Source of the DNA: Moniliophthora roreri
Taxonomy: Eukaryota > Basidiomycota > Agaricomycetes > Agaricales > Marasmiaceae
Assembly (NCBI GenBank): GCA_001466705.2
Contig: LATX02000035.1
Span: forward strand, 806,001-870,000
DNA length: 64,000 nucleotides
Reading direction: 5' to 3'
Both the position numbers and the translations under genes were made by a program. This document shows positions 45,312 to 60,317 of the stretch, in pieces (position 1 is the stretch's first letter; the number at the start of each line of letters is the position of its first letter). A model generated the notes under the pieces. It was not told where the DNA came from and did not search any database. It saw only the letters and a program-made list of their open reading frames with translations.

Positions 45312-48172
45312 TCACATGCCTGCCTGGCGATTCAATATGTAGTGACTCAAGTCTTGCCAGCCTAGTTGAGTCCCAATCATCAATAACGAAAACACTGTTC
45401 AAAAAAGGTCGACTCACCACCGCCGACGCGACACATGACCTTCTTTGTCGTCGTCGTCGTACCGGAAGACGCGCCCTTTCCGGATCTCGTAAGGGTTGTC
45501 AACTTGCATGTCACCACCTTCCTACTCAATGCATTTGAAAAGGCATACTGAGCCTTGATCTCCTCGTTATCCTTTGGCACCTTCTTCAATGGTGGATCAA
45601 CCCTCTCGATTAGCAATCCATGTGCTATCGAGTTGACCACCAACGCGACCTCAACATCTAGCGGGTCGTTCATGTTTCCTGGGACGTATTCGTGCATGGG
45701 AAGATTATCTGTCGAGGGTGTGAAGGCGCCGGTTCTCGAGCCGGGTCGAGAAGGCGCGCGGCTTGTGGAGCCTTCTCGGTAACTAGAAGGGGGAAGTCTA
45801 GTTGTCGAAGGACGATTGGTAGAGCGCCCTAAGGTACCATTGTAGACAGGTACTTGTTGCGCACGAGCTTTCAGTGCGGATTCTGGTGTTTGTGCCCGTG
45901 TGGCAGATGATCTAAAAGTCGTGGAAGGACTTGGACTTTCGGCTCGACTCGACATCGCCGTAGAGGGTCTTGACGGGGTCGAAAGTGATACACTCGGGAT
46001 TGGGATCATCGATCGGCTGGGGGGCCGTGGAACCATTGACCTGCTTGGTGGCCTTGGAGGGGAAAATCCAGTCGAAGTAGCACTAAATGCAGGTGAAAAT
46101 GTCCGCTGCATCAATGTTGTAGTAGGTATATCGTCATCATCATCACCGCCTGCTTCTGACGGTGGTCCAGCTATAGAACGTAGCTTCTTTGACGGCGCTG
46201 GAATATGACTAGGAGTATTAGGGCGAGGTCGAGGCGTTGTCATCGATGGCCCGGGCGTATAAGCTCGAGAAGGATCACGAGCAGGCGTCTGTGCTCGCGA
46301 GGGTGGTCGGAATGTAGGAAGAGGAGGATGTGCGGAAGAATGTGTTGTGGATACTGATGAATTGAGAGGAGACCAAGGTCGAGATGAAGCCATAGATGTC
46401 CGAGAGAGACTTCGGCGGTAGGGTGTCCCAGGTCCGATGGGGGGCATTGGGGGAATGTCTTTGTAGTTACCAGTGGATGATGGTGTTCGCCTAGGCGGAG
46501 TGGCCCTAATTGTACCATTCCGTTCCTCTGGTTCGACCTTAGTTGAACTATTCCATACCGGCTTGACCGGTGTTCTCGCCTTGATAGTACCATCGACACG
46601 TGGTGAAGACTCTGGCGTTAGACTTTGACTGTACTTATGAGAGGGCCGTTCCGGTGTCGTAGGCGCAGGACTACGGAATATCGAAGTCTTTTGCCTGCGA
46701 AGAGTAGGCTCGGAAGATGGAGTACGTGATCCATTCGCTTTGTTCACTAAAAGTGGCGTGACGGGGGTAACCGGAGAACGATCGTTCCCTGTGAGCTTTC
46801 GGGCAAATTTCCTGAAAGGCGAAATAGATCTAGAAATTGCACTAGCGGAGCTGCCGGCCCTAGACGAGCGTGACCCACTGGGAGGTGTAGCGAGATAACC
46901 GTTCTGTGATGTCGTTCCTGACGTACTGGAACCAGTCTCGCTGCCTGCTGAATCACCTTGGAGAAGTATCCTACGAACGGTCTCCATGTCGGCGTCAGTC
47001 CTCGCTATCCGCTCCTTGAGATTTTTCCACCGCTGAGCCGACTCTGCATGCCGCCTTAGTGTTTCACCATTCTTTGTAACTCTGTCGCGAACACCCTTGT
47101 CTATTATAGACAGCACTTTCGAGGTAGCGGGCATGTAGTGCCTGATTTAATGAAATCAATTATACATGATCGGTTGACAGAAGGAATTTGCTCACTTCTT
47201 CTTTGCCTCGAAAGAATCAAAAAGTGTTGTAAACGTCTCGAACGTTGGGGGTGACTTTTCTCGCTGTGAATGGCCCATGCTATCTTCTATACCTCTTCGA
47301 TGTACTTGCCAAATGAACTCCTAAGAGAGAATAAACGGCTGCATCGTATCTGTGAGGCGGGACAACTCACCTGACACCGGTTAACGCCCTTCTCTAAACT
47401 GGACATCATTCCATCCGCCTGGTCAGTTACTGTTCTAAACACAGTCAACCATTTGTCCTCTTTGAGTTCTTCTCTGAGGACATCACTCTCATCCTGCACA
47501 GCCTCCCATTCCGAAACTAGAGTTGCATGCTTTCGCATGATAACGTCAGTTCCGTTTCCATCTCTTTCCTGAGGGATAGTCGGCGTTGCCTGTAAGATTG
47601 GTTCCAGAGCGTCGTTGACAGTCTTCATCCCTTTAGACACCGCTTCGAGTTTCTCGTCGAGGGACATTAAAGACTGGTCAATGATACTCGTGGTTCCTGC
47701 TGTATCACCACTCGACTGGTTCTTGTGTCTAAGTTCTTGTATTTCTGAAGGTACCGTGAGATAAGGAAGACGAAAAAGGTACCAGGACACGCACCGAATA
47801 TTCGAGTCTGAATGTCCGAGATCATGTACGACAATTCTGTCATGTGTGTTGAGACAGCGAGTAGTCGTAGATCCCTGCAACAACTTTAGAGACGCATAGA
47901 TAGGCTGACTATGCTCGACGCACTCTTGACTCTTCTGCTTTCCATTCTTCACAAAACTGCGCTTTGCGGTGATAGTGATATTCTCTGAGAACAATCTGAT
48001 ATCCCGACCAGCCCTAGCATTCAAAAACGATACACGCACCTTCATCCTGCTGATCTAACGACAACTTTGAGGACGAAGCTGAACCGACGGATGCAGGTGA
48101 TGGCGGTGCATAATCGTTGCGTGATAAACTTGCGAGGGAGGTTCGAGATGAAGAAAGACTGAGAGCTGGCAT
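45312..48172 (-). CDS. Kar9-like microtubule plus-end protein with C-terminal GAS2 domain
   Basis: The start is MPALSLSSSRTSLASLSRND at 48172; MHSQEARS at 48196 is an alternative. Small exons then give FCEEWKAEESR, DLRLLAVSTHMTELSYMISD and IQELRHKNQ, followed by a coiled-coil region (SLMSLDEKLEAVSKGMKTV, SEWEAVQDESDVLREELK). A long basic, Ser/Pro-rich disordered stretch covers about 45700-46950. The C-terminal GAS2 (GAR) domain, which binds microtubules, runs from EYVPGNMNDPLDVEVALVVN through CKLTTLTRSGK, then VMCRVGGGWQDLSHYILNRQ, and stops at 45312-45314 after a final intron. Two SxIP motifs, which bind the EB1 family of plus-end proteins, occur in the disordered part (SHIP at 46199-46210, SMIP at 46001-46012). 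Function in spindle or nuclear positioning is inferred from this combination. Confidence 0.8.
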
Positions 48173-48747
48173 GCTCCGAGCCTCCTGGGAGTGCAAGAGA
48201 AACTATTGTTGTAAAGAGCGATTTATCCGAGAGCTGGAAGGACAAAGAAACGAGGAGACAATTGCGGGTGAATAATGTGATTATACACGGGGAGATTCTG
48301 TTGGGTCACAGATGCCGTTGTTGGTCCAAGGTCGTTACAAGGGGTATACAGACGAGTTTTCTCCGCCCGCTGTGATTAAGAAAAAAGATTGGTGAAAAGG
48401 GTAGAGTAGAAGAAAATGCTCTCGAGTGAGGATATTAGAGCAAGGGAAAGGGATGTGATAGGTCAGGTAGACCGTGGAAAAAATTTACAGAGTTCATCAC
48501 AGAAGTCCAGCAGAAGTCGTGGCGTAGACAAGGAAAGGATGAGTCTAAAAAGTAGGTTTCATTACAGCATATTAAAAGCATCATGTCGTATGTATAAGTA
48601 CAGAAACGGTAGTAGGGGAGCAGGGAGCAGGGAGCAGGAAGCAGGTCGTGGGTGTGACGAGGGAACAATACAGCGGAGATATGATCGCAGTACAATGGCG
48701 CTTGGAATTTGGGTCTAATTTTTCCACTAAGCGGGCATCCCCTCCGC
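48173..48747. other. Intergenic with a small GGGAGCA tandem
   Basis: A tandem of GGGAGCA-type units (about four, 48617-48646) is the only structure seen. This is 5' flank of the GAS2-domain gene and 3' flank of the MARVEL gene. Confidence 0.45.
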
Positions 48748-49510
48748 TTATGCGCCGTAGTACGTCGCATTGGGCCTGGACCGGAATTCAAACTTGTGTC
48801 CAATACTTCCAAATAAGAGGAAGACGAGTACACCCCCTACATCGATCAATTTAGTCAGCAAAGGCCCAAAATTGTACAGGTCGAGATGACTCACATTCAG
48901 CCCAGCAGAGTCCTTGCAATGCGACGATACGAGAGCATTGACCGACGTAGGGTTGCCAGTTCGAAGCGAACGACTCGACAGGGTTACCGCAAGTGTAAGA
49001 CCTGAACGGAGTCACTGCAAACAAAATACCCGCAGAAGTTCCCCAGAAGACGGCGCCTATAAAGGTAAAGAAGATCGAGACTGAATAATACAGTGTCAGA
49101 GGTTGAACAAAAGTAAGGGAAAGAAAAGATACTCACTGCCCATGGAAATGAACGGGTGTCCGATTAAAAAGAGGAAGGTGTAGATGCAGCTGAAGAGGAT
49201 AAGGCCGAGATCATGCTTGTATTCCATGGCTGGGTAGTGTTCATAAGTGTTTCCGTATCGTTGGAATTCGTACGAAACGATTCCCAGAGCAGAAGCGGCT
49301 AAATGATATGTGTGAGCAGACGCTTTTGCTAAGTAATGGAATATTGAATTCTGACCTATCCCAAAGACAAGCGCAAAGCCCACCGTGTAGAGGACACGTC
49401 TGGGAGAGCTGAAGAACCCGGTCCGTTCGACTTCCTTCTCGTTAACTATTATCGAAGAAGTGAGCCCAATCGTCGAGTAGAAGATTACGACAACGCTGAC
49501 CTTTGGCCAT
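48748..49510 (-). CDS. Four-helix MARVEL-type membrane protein
   Basis: The start MAK at 49510 is followed across a 57-nt intron by VNEKEVERTGFFSSPRRVLY. Four hydrophobic segments follow: TVGFALVFGIAASALGIVSY, LGLILFSCIYTFLFLIGHPF, SIFFTFIGAVFWGTSAGILF and WGVLVFLLFGSIGHKF. Between the third and fourth lies a Cys-containing loop (YTCGNP, YVGQCSR, LCWAE). It ends SRPNATYYGA at 48748-48750. About 175 residues. The layout matches fungal MARVEL-domain proteins, which sit in plasma-membrane or vesicle membranes and are associated with membrane domains. The specific role is unknown. Confidence 0.75.
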
Positions 49511-50632
49511 GGCGGTAATCAGCTCAGCTCTGTCCGGGAAGATGTGGTTGAGTGTCCGTATAAGGTCGTCTCACTGTCCAAGGTGTCTGCTTAAATAGGT
49601 TCGGGGTATGAAATAGTTGTATTGCGTACCAAAAATAACATCACTTCCGATCGGACAGGATTACTTGAGTATGATTGAAAATGAGAGGGAAAAGTCGGAG
49701 ACATGGTGGTGCTAAGAGATGCGTTATTACACAGAGTTCTTGCAGTGAATGAGCAAATGTATCTGAGGCAGAGCGGCGATAAATGATCAAGATGTTGTCG
49801 AACCCCAGGTTGCGATTCTAGAGCACCAAGAACCTCTCAGGCTGGAACCTCTGCCAAACTCCTATCACACGATACTATCATCGGGTCGATTCGCAACAAC
49901 ACTAGTGACTAGTACGAATATCATCGGGGCCGACGCTGCGATTGGAATCCCGAATTTGCCCATTCTAGAATCTGTGAGGGCCGACTCCCGAGGGAAAAAA
50001 AATAGACCAGCCAGCATTCCGAGGCTGTTGACAGTACCGGAGTATGTAGTGGATATACAATAGCTCCGAGGTAAAGCAAGAAGGCCTGTCAGCCTGCAGC
50101 CAGCCACAGGAAAGAATTGACTACTGGATACCGAAGGGTAAAATGGAGGAGGGTATGTAAGGGTGGGAAACAAAAGACGCACAAGTGTTCCTCGACATCC
50201 GATTTACCGCTTCATACAAGTTTCCAGCGGATACCCCGGCATAGATGCCTTTTACAGTATAATACATAACATAGGTGGTGCATGGCAAGAATTACTTTGG
50301 TCTATTTCGGAAAACCTTGTCCCCAAGGTTCTCGAGAACGAGGAAGGAAAATTAATAGAAAACTAAGAAAAATATTTCCACAAGCGACGAAAATGCTTTT
50401 CAAGCGATAACAGTCGATGACATGATGGAAAGTTTGTGTAGTTGGTGAGACCTCGGCTAGTGTCACTTATGGAAACATTTATTATTATATTCGGGAGAGG
50501 TGTTTGGACAAGGTTTATCCGAAACACTGTAATCAACTTCTGCACAATTGAATGACCATTGTTTGCAAGTTCAAATGATATCCTTGATTTTTCCCTAGAG
50601 ACTATTGATATTATCTCTGAGTAAATGCATAA
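49511..50632. other. Gene-to-repeat boundary, no gene seen
   Basis: The first part is promoter of the MARVEL gene. A minus-strand frame at 49865-50182 has two hydrophobic stretches but no recognisable motif and no supporting exons. CG content falls sharply after about 50360, which marks the edge of the repeat-rich region. Confidence 0.4.
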
Positions 50633-51190
50633 TCAACAACTGAAACTGGCCACTCGCCCTTTGAAGATAGAGGTGGTGAACTTGGCTGTCTTATTAGGAT
50701 CAAATTTGCCATCAAGGATGAAGGACTGATCCATCATAACCCCCTTGATGTGAGCAGTGAAAGGTTTGGCCATCTTCCACCAATTCCAATCATACAATGC
50801 AGACTTTCAGGGAGCTAGACCATACATATTTATAATCCTGCAACCTACTTCCCAATAGCTAGAGCCTCCTCTCCAGCTGTTTGGCCATCTCCACCTTGAC
50901 AGCATTAATGTTGAGTGCAGCTAGTGTAGCTTGGTAAGCCAAGAATTCAGCACATTGCATTAGCTCCACCAGTGCCTGTGTTGCTACTTGAAATATAGCA
51001 TCATTAACAGCTTGATACACCTCTAGGGCATCTTTAGCACCCTGAAGGACAGTCCACTCTCCTCTGATTCTAGTAGCTTCAAGTGCTGCCTTAGCAGCAT
51101 TAAGTGTAGCTTGAGATGTGGGTCTAGGCATCTTCTGCAGTGGCAAGTGCAGCTTGGCCAGTTACTTTAGTGAGTTCAAGAGCATTCTTT
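50633..51190 (-). pseudogene. Remnant of an alanine-rich helical-repeat gene
   Basis: The main frame (51146-50859) is Ala-rich with heptad-like helices (TLNAAKAALEATR, GAKDALEVYQAVNDAIF, LAYQATLAALNINAVKVEMA). Downstream, in another frame, a C-terminal segment reads YDWNWWKMAKPFTAHIKGVM, then SFILDGKFDPNKTAKF, then TTSIFKGRVASFSC, stop (50633). The two could be joined by one or two introns, but frames around 50860 do not connect cleanly. The 5' part above 51150 is broken by a stop after LATAEDA. I recall basidiomycete proteins with repeated Ala-rich helices, but cannot name a function. The DNA has the CG-poor composition of the neighbouring repeats. Confidence 0.4.
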
Positions 51191-51404
51191 GCAGTGTTTA
51201 AGGGAGTTTGCTTTGCTATGAAATCTATAGATGTCAATACTGCTTCTTCTGCTTGAATACACCATTAGTGATAGGATGCCTTCTGTGTGCCAACAGTAAT
51301 ATAGAGACCAGGTATTGCTGCAAACTTCCAGAACTCATACCATGGGGCATTTTTGTAGTCACAGATTGTGTGATACAAATCATCAATTAAAGACTACAGT
51401 ACCC

Positions 51405-53641
<2,237 letters not shown>

Positions 53642-53699
53642 CCCTTGTACTGGATGCAATCCTTTTGGTTGTGATCTGTAATGCACTTAAGTAGGTAAA

Positions 53700-54060
53700 C
53701 TTCTACTTTTTTGAAGCCTGAGCCCTCTCTAAGCTGCATTGACACTAGCAAAACACTAGCTGCCTTCAGAGAGCCACCAAAACTCTCTGATACAAAGTCT
53801 TCTTTTAAATTTGAAAATATCTATATGTTAAAGAGCAGAACAAATATCTGTCTTTGCTGTCACTATTAAGTTTGGATTATAGTCTTATATCTCAACTAGG
53901 TCTACTCTGGGTCTCTAGAGCCTGACATAATGGGGAGAATCTGATTGAATGCAATTTTCTACACAAACAACAGCCACATACAATTATGCAGTGGTGGGAC
54001 AGATTCCTCTTGCCTTCCACCTATAAAATAGCCATCCTCATATACTGCTGAAAACAAATA
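53700..54060 (+). repeat. Diverged direct repeat, copy 1 (possible old LTR)
   Basis: Shares an ordered set of patches with 55800-56190: AAACACTAGC, GTTTGGA-TA, TCTCAACTAG, ACAACA-CC, then CTTCCACCTATAAAATA versus CTTCCCACTTACAAAACA, then ATATACT. Spacing is about 2.1 kb in the same orientation, consistent with two LTRs of one heavily decayed element. No coding sequence survives between. Confidence 0.4.
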
Positions 54061-55799
54061 TATACAGTAAATTCATAAATCTAGTCACAGTAAATATGGG
54101 TCAAAGTAAGGGATCACAAATTGAACATATATAGGTATAGTTTCCAGTTATATAAGTGACCCCAGCACTGTATATAGGAATACTGGTCACAATAAATATA
54201 TTTTTAGGTATCAGAAGCACAATTTAAGATAGTCTTGCCATGCAGTATAGTTGTATCCATGGTCAGATCTTGCTATAAATGTGTGCTGTGTTCCTTTCTC
54301 TGTCATTCATTAGTCAGAACCTACTTTTGTCACTGTGTGAAACCTCAGATTATTGCTGAGAAGAATGTGAGAAGAATGTCTTGATTCAACTGACATTCTT
54401 TTGAAAATCTACCAAGATTACTCCAAATGTGAATGTCTGGAAAATTTCATTGTTCTGCCAATGTTTCACTAACATTCCAACACAGATTCTTACAACATTC
54501 TCTCAGAGTATAGTCTGACTAGCCCTGCCACCTCCTCCTAGTACTAGTCTCATTTTCCTTTCTCTGCTCTTTTAAAGTGCAAATGATAATGAAATTGATT
54601 CTATGTTATGAACAAGGACCATGAACATAACATACAAATCATTTAAATGAAAAGACAGTCAAACAGGAGGTGGAGAAACCACTAGCTAGATGGTTGCCAA
54701 CTGAAAGGTTATAGCTAAGTGGACATATGCTGTTTTTTGGAAGTATCAAGTGGCCAGAAACCACTGAACACTGCAAGGATCATTCAGCTTGTTGAACAGG
54801 CTTTGGTAGTATAGATACTTACTGTAAACAAGTGGCAGTCATTAGTATTTGTGCAAAAACTTTTTTGTTGCTTTTTTGCCACTTTTTACTGCTTTTTCAG
54901 CTTGTTTACCCTCTAAAAAGGTAAAAAGCTGCAAGTCACAAGCTATATCATCTTGAAGTTTGGTCCAGCTCTGGCCAGTGTTGGGAAGAGCCAGAGGGAA
55001 TTGGCAAGGAGGCAGCCTCTAGTAACTATGCCATGTATGAGAGACTAGATACATGCAGAATTTTAGAGTATATGAGTGGAATATATAAGCTGGTATGTCT
55101 CTGGAAACGCTGGAAATGCCAGAAATGCAGCTAAAAGCAGAAAGAATGATGTCATTTTACTGATAGGCCCAACATGGTGTTACCTGAGTTGAAGACTTGG
55201 CTATGATAGAACAGTTTATAAGTACACTTGTTCAGAGATGTGCATTAATACTCACAAAGATAAACATATAACATTGAGAGGTTCTGTTTCAAGCACTCAT
55301 TGTCAGACTTTATAGATGAGTAAAAGCCAGATCTAGAACACTTACCAGAGCCAGCTCATATAAGACCAATCATGACACTGTTGAATATGATGAAGATGCT
55401 TAAAAATCTATGCTTCTACTATGAAAACATGAGGCCTGTAGTGCCAAAATACTCTGAAAAAGGTGTATAAGTTCTTGATTCTTAGTTTTGTTTTGTGAGT
55501 TGGCTTGGCATGGTTCACTATTACCACAATGTTAAGAATAATTCTCAGTGTCTTGCTTAGTAGTTTAGAGATGAATGCCTTCAAAACAAACTTCTCAGAT
55601 TGAGATTGGTGTTTGTATTTGTAAATATCTTATTGAGTATGTGGTTTTATTAATCACTTCAAAAGCAAAACTGGTATAAGGTTTGACCAGAAACTGCCCA
55701 AAGAACAAACTTCTTCTAAGTGAGAACACAGGTACCTCTTGTACCTGAATATAGCCCTCTTAGCTATGTTCTGCAACAATTCTCAAGAGGACAAATCTT
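54061..55799. other. CG-depleted decayed repeat DNA
   Basis: No gene on either strand. CG dinucleotides are almost absent (one at about 55108). Short partial palindromes (for example around 54845-54945 and GAGAAGAATGTGAGAAGAATG at about 54359) are the only structures noticed. Confidence 0.5.
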
Positions 55800-56190
55800 C
55801 TAGACACTGCTAGCCTGAAACCCTCTCTGATTCATATCAAAACACTAGCCTATACTGATGCATGTCAGCTACCCTCTTGGTAAACTGATACAATGTTCTT
55901 ATCAGAAAACGTGCCTCTTGCATTAAAAACTAAGCTCTTCCTAGCTTTTATTTAGATCTCTGGTTTGGAGTACAATCTCAGGTCTCAACTAGCCTGTGCC
56001 TTTTACACAACTAAATAAGCTAGAGCCCAAAGTGATTGAAAAATACTGATTGGTGGTAGCTCTTCTACCTGAACAACAACCTTATACACTCTGGTAATTG
56101 GTGGGCAGTATCTCTTCTGCTTCCCACTTACAAAACACATCCCCTTATATACTCTACAACATAAATAATCTAATATATCTGTCACACATA
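55800..56190 (+). repeat. Diverged direct repeat, copy 2 (possible old LTR)
   Basis: Partner of 53700-54060, described there. Confidence 0.4.
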
Positions 56191-57590
56191 ATAATAAAAC
56201 TGAGTCAGATGCTAAATATTATATAAACTGAGCTGTATTTGGTAATTTCTCTGTCATAGTGTCCAATTATAGTCAGGCTTCATAGCTATAAACTCTTTTA
56301 TTCTTTTCTATAACAATTGCAGTCTTCTGACACCAATCATTTGCAATCTTCTCTGTCAAACAGCTCTCCTTCCAACTCTGTTGGCAAATATTATACTTCT
56401 ATGCCACTCCACATGGTTCCTTCCTTCTCCATCTACTATCATCTTCTCTGTAGATGTGTAATACACTTTCATTTTCATGTCTAAAGTGTACATGTAAGCT
56501 CAGCCATGCTGCCTTCTCATTATACAGCTTTGTCTTCTGCTTTTCTACAATACAGGTACCTTCCTGGTAACTAATTGTCTATTTCATTCATTTAATTTGA
56601 TATCAGTATCTTGAGTATCCTCCACTGATAATTTGTCATTCTCTGTTTCATATCTGTTTCCCAGTAATATTCTTGTTGGCATATTATCAAAGGCTTTTAT
56701 TCTTCCTTCACATCAGATGTGGAAATATTCCCTTTGGTATGCTTTCAATAGAGAGGTATGGTGTGGTGTTAATCCCTACAGTTTTCAGGGTGCTCCTCTG
56801 TGTTCAGATTCGCTGTTTAACTTTCATACTAGCAGTGATTGGGTACCTCTGTATAGCCTACCATCAACCATTACTCTGCTAATATTTTGTATCCTTCTCT
56901 ACTACTTGCTTTAACTAGCTGCTCAGGGCTCACACTAGTCCTCAATTCCCTTGTATACTTCATTTTCAACCATAAAAGTATAAAATATTCTCTATTTGTG
57001 TGTGAAATGAAAAGGTAAAAGTTATACATATTAACAAGATGGTTAATAAGTTGCAATATGAATAATGTATGAGACTTACCAGATTCAATGCCATCATTCA
57101 GAAACTGCTCAGAGACTTGTAAGAGAGATGCTGCTTAGGAGTTGTTGTCCAAGATGCTCTTGCTTCTGTCAGCTTGATAAGGATGGTTTTTGCCTTCCTT
57201 AACTCAATGTGGACTTTGTAAGATGAACACTTTCAGTATGAACATATAGATCCTGTCTGAAATAAGATGCTGAAAGTAGAGGCTTACAAAATCAGCAGAT
57301 AGCACACACACCTGAGCATTTTTGTTTCATCCAAACTACCTGGACTAACTACTATTCAAGTAGATCAAGGTGACTGATGTCTTTGCAAAGACTTCATGTT
57401 GATATGAGAGTCAGCAACAATATCAGTGAACTGGCAATGATAACATGTCAGAGTAAAGAGCAAGTATGGGAATTTTTTCCAAGTCTGCATATCATTTGGG
57501 TACAGGCTCTAGAAGGGAATATAGAGAATATTTGGAATATATGGATCCTGCTGAAATCATATCAGTGGTGAAATCACATGAGAATGTTGT
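56191..57590. other. CG-poor repeat DNA, no gene seen
   Basis: Frames up to 93 codons occur but are rich in Phe, Leu and Ser with no motif, typical of AT-rich non-coding DNA. Confidence 0.45.
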
Positions 57591-57630
57591 GAGAATGTGA
57601 GAAGAATCTGATAATTCTTCCCACATTCTC
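57591..57630. other. 17-bp stem, 6-nt loop hairpin
   Basis: GAGAATGTGAGAAGAAT (57591-57607), loop CTGATA, then ATTCTTCCCACATTCTC (57614-57630), complementary but for one mismatch. A related GAGAAGAATGTGAGAAGAATG occurs at about 54359. It may be part of a small foldback element. Confidence 0.5.
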
Positions 57631-57840
57631 CCCAGTGTGTTATGCCTGTATGACTCAGCCTTGGCCATAACCTGTATGAGACCTGCCTACATGTCTCTCT
57701 CACCATATACTATATGTTTCATTAATCTCCACATTGTACACCTTACAACACATTTTTCTTGTAGTGACATTTTGGTCATTGTCCTCATAAACTGCACATG
57801 TTACATTACTTGTACAGCAATGAACTTCCCAACACCTTGC

Positions 57841-58300
57841 TAAGTCAGTGTCGAGCTTAAGTCAAGTTTGAGTATGTTCAATGGGCATTGAAGTTCAGAG
57901 TTCCACTTGATATTGCTTGCAACACAAGTTATAATAAACCAGGTCAAGCTGAAGACTTAGAGTCTTAGCTTGAGCACTTAAATATGTTACAATCGACCAT
58001 GTAATCTATCTTATGTATGCATCTGATAACTACAATGATCTGATAATAGTTTCCGACACAGTCAGGATATAAGTAAGTGTTCTGATAAGAAGAAGGGGAC
58101 TGGGAAGGTGTATGAGTCCGATGACAAGGGAAGCATGTGGAGTAGAAGGAAAAGAGGGACTGGGAAGGTGTAAGTGTCCAATCAAAGGGAGAAGCATAGG
58201 TACTGGGGTAGCGAAAACATAACAGCACATGTTCTCCATGTTGTACCTTCTCCCAGTAGATATAAACTGCTGTATTCTACCAGTATACCCCAAGTGGAAA
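57841..58300 (-). repeat. Old inverted copy of the gypsy LTR region
   Basis: On the minus strand this matches the region at about 60950-61330 in order: CACCTTCCCAG tracts, TATTACCAGATCATTGTAG-type sequence, GATTGTAACATATTTAAGT, GCTTGACCTGGTTTATT. CG sites in the younger copy are mostly TG or CA here (for example AACGTATTTAAG versus AACATATTTAAG). No gag or pol is attached. Confidence 0.6.
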
Positions 58301-60317
58301 ATTAATGTTGTTCTATGCTCTACTCCTCTCTACACTATTTTCTCTCTCAGCCTCACTCATGTGGAGACTCTTCATCTCAGCTGAGTTCCATAGTTCAGTA
58401 GTGCTGTTGCCGAAAGCTTCAGTGAACTTAACCCTCTCATATGGTGATCCTTATATGGCACTCTCCTTGTCGTTCAGCTGTACTTGTCCTTGTCCTTTTC
58501 CCTTCTTGCATAGTCCTAACACAGTGATAATCTGATGTTTTATGCAGTGTGTGCAGATTACTAAATATTTCTTTCTTCTCAGTAATTGTATTTGATAAGC
58601 TCATGCCTATCTTCTCATGCTTTTCTTTTATTTTCATATCTATCTGGCCTTATGATCAGATATTAGTAGTTCAGTCTTTTACAGCTTTGTCACAATCTCT
58701 AATGACATAAGTATCTCTTTTGCTTGTATCTTATAACAGTCCATATCCTATAGATCTCTTGTAGACCAATTAGTGTCCTGTCTCTGTGCTTATCATAGGT
58801 ATCATCCTGGGCATAAATAGTCTCTGAGAGTAAATAAGATATATTAAAAGTAAAATATTCTCTTGATAGACTATATATATGTTCAACTATAAGTATGTCT
58901 CTAACAATATTATATAGAGGTCTCTACAGGTTTTGAGATGATATTTAGTGTCTATAAGTAGCTTGATACCCATATGAGGTGTACTGTAAGTTCAAACAGC
59001 TTATAGCTTAGTGCCATCAAGCATATATAGGTTTTGACTGACTACTCAGGCTTGTATTAGTCCTTCTATTTCTATGTTTATTATCATTTCAACTAATGAA
59101 TACACCAAAACAATATTAATATGTGTAAAATTTGAAAGGTTTATAAATTTGGCATATTAGTAAGTCATATTATCTGTGTAGAACCTTAAACTATTGCTAT
59201 AATCTGTAATTGAGACAGATCACCTGTGCCTCTTGTGTGGTTCTAGCTAAGTTCAGAGTGTCAAGTTGGTGCTCATCTCCACTATGTCAGAGATTTTGAT
59301 TCCAGATTATAAGGAGTTATAAGGGCCATAAGGCACTATAAGAGAAATGACACTTATAAGCACTTATAGTAAAGCATCTAACTCTAATAAGAGTACCTTT
59401 ACTTACTGGTTATCAGGCTAATAAGAACTATTCCAAAGGACTATTCCATGGCATATCAAAATAATTACCCTACAGTCTTTTACTACTTAGGATTGAACCC
59501 ATACCTTATAAGCTGCATACCAAGCTGACTTTTTCTATAGGTTATAGCCTGCCTATGGTACCACTCCACTAAGTTTCTATATATTCTAAAGAACCTTTCT
59601 TTAATATACTACACTATTATTGTACCTTTAGGCAATTGCAGATTTGGTACATAGAATACACTACCTGGCTCAGTAGCACTAGCAAACTTATATATTATAG
59701 AACTTGAGAATAACCTCATTGAGAATATTTCAGATAAAATGAACCACCAATACAAAACAAAATAGCAATATATCACTAGCTATGCATACAATTATGAACA
59801 AAAGGTATTCTCAACATATATAGAGCCAAATTGAAATTCACTTCTTTGCTACTATTTCCCTTTTAAGTACAGTTTTCTATAATTATCTAGTCTTTTAGAC
59901 TACAAAAGTTGCCTTTAGCTAGTTCATAATGCAGAACTGGAAAGGACAAAAAAAAGGTCACAGAGGTAGTTGGCTGATAATCTCATTACCTGCCAGCACC
60001 TGCCTTATCATTACTGATAACCACCTTGTAAGTAGCTGGCCCTTATGACCTGGAATTGAAATCTCCAACATAGTATCTTAAAAGAGTTTCCCTTAGAGTA
60101 CTTGTGCTCTTGATATTAATACCTGTGCAAAAACCTATAAGAAGCCAGGTTGCCAGTATTCCTTGAGTATCTTGTATCTTAATAGTCTCTATTTTGAAGA
60201 TTATACCCTTTTCTCATATAAAGTTCCTCTCAAGTAAGTGTTCCTTTGAGTCTTGTCCACTAGACAGTTCTCAGTTCTCAAGTGTATTATTTTACATGGT
60301 CTATATCTCAGTTTGAG
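58301..60317. other. CG-poor decayed repeat DNA, no gene seen
   Basis: Two kilobases with no protein domain on either strand. AT-rich with many short TATA-type runs. The start of the 1,813-bp duplicated segment marks its right edge. Confidence 0.45.

Noticed and set aside
49865..50182. Minus-strand frame with two hydrophobic stretches
   Set aside because: No motif, no supporting exons, and low coding character. Chance frame in a gene-repeat boundary.
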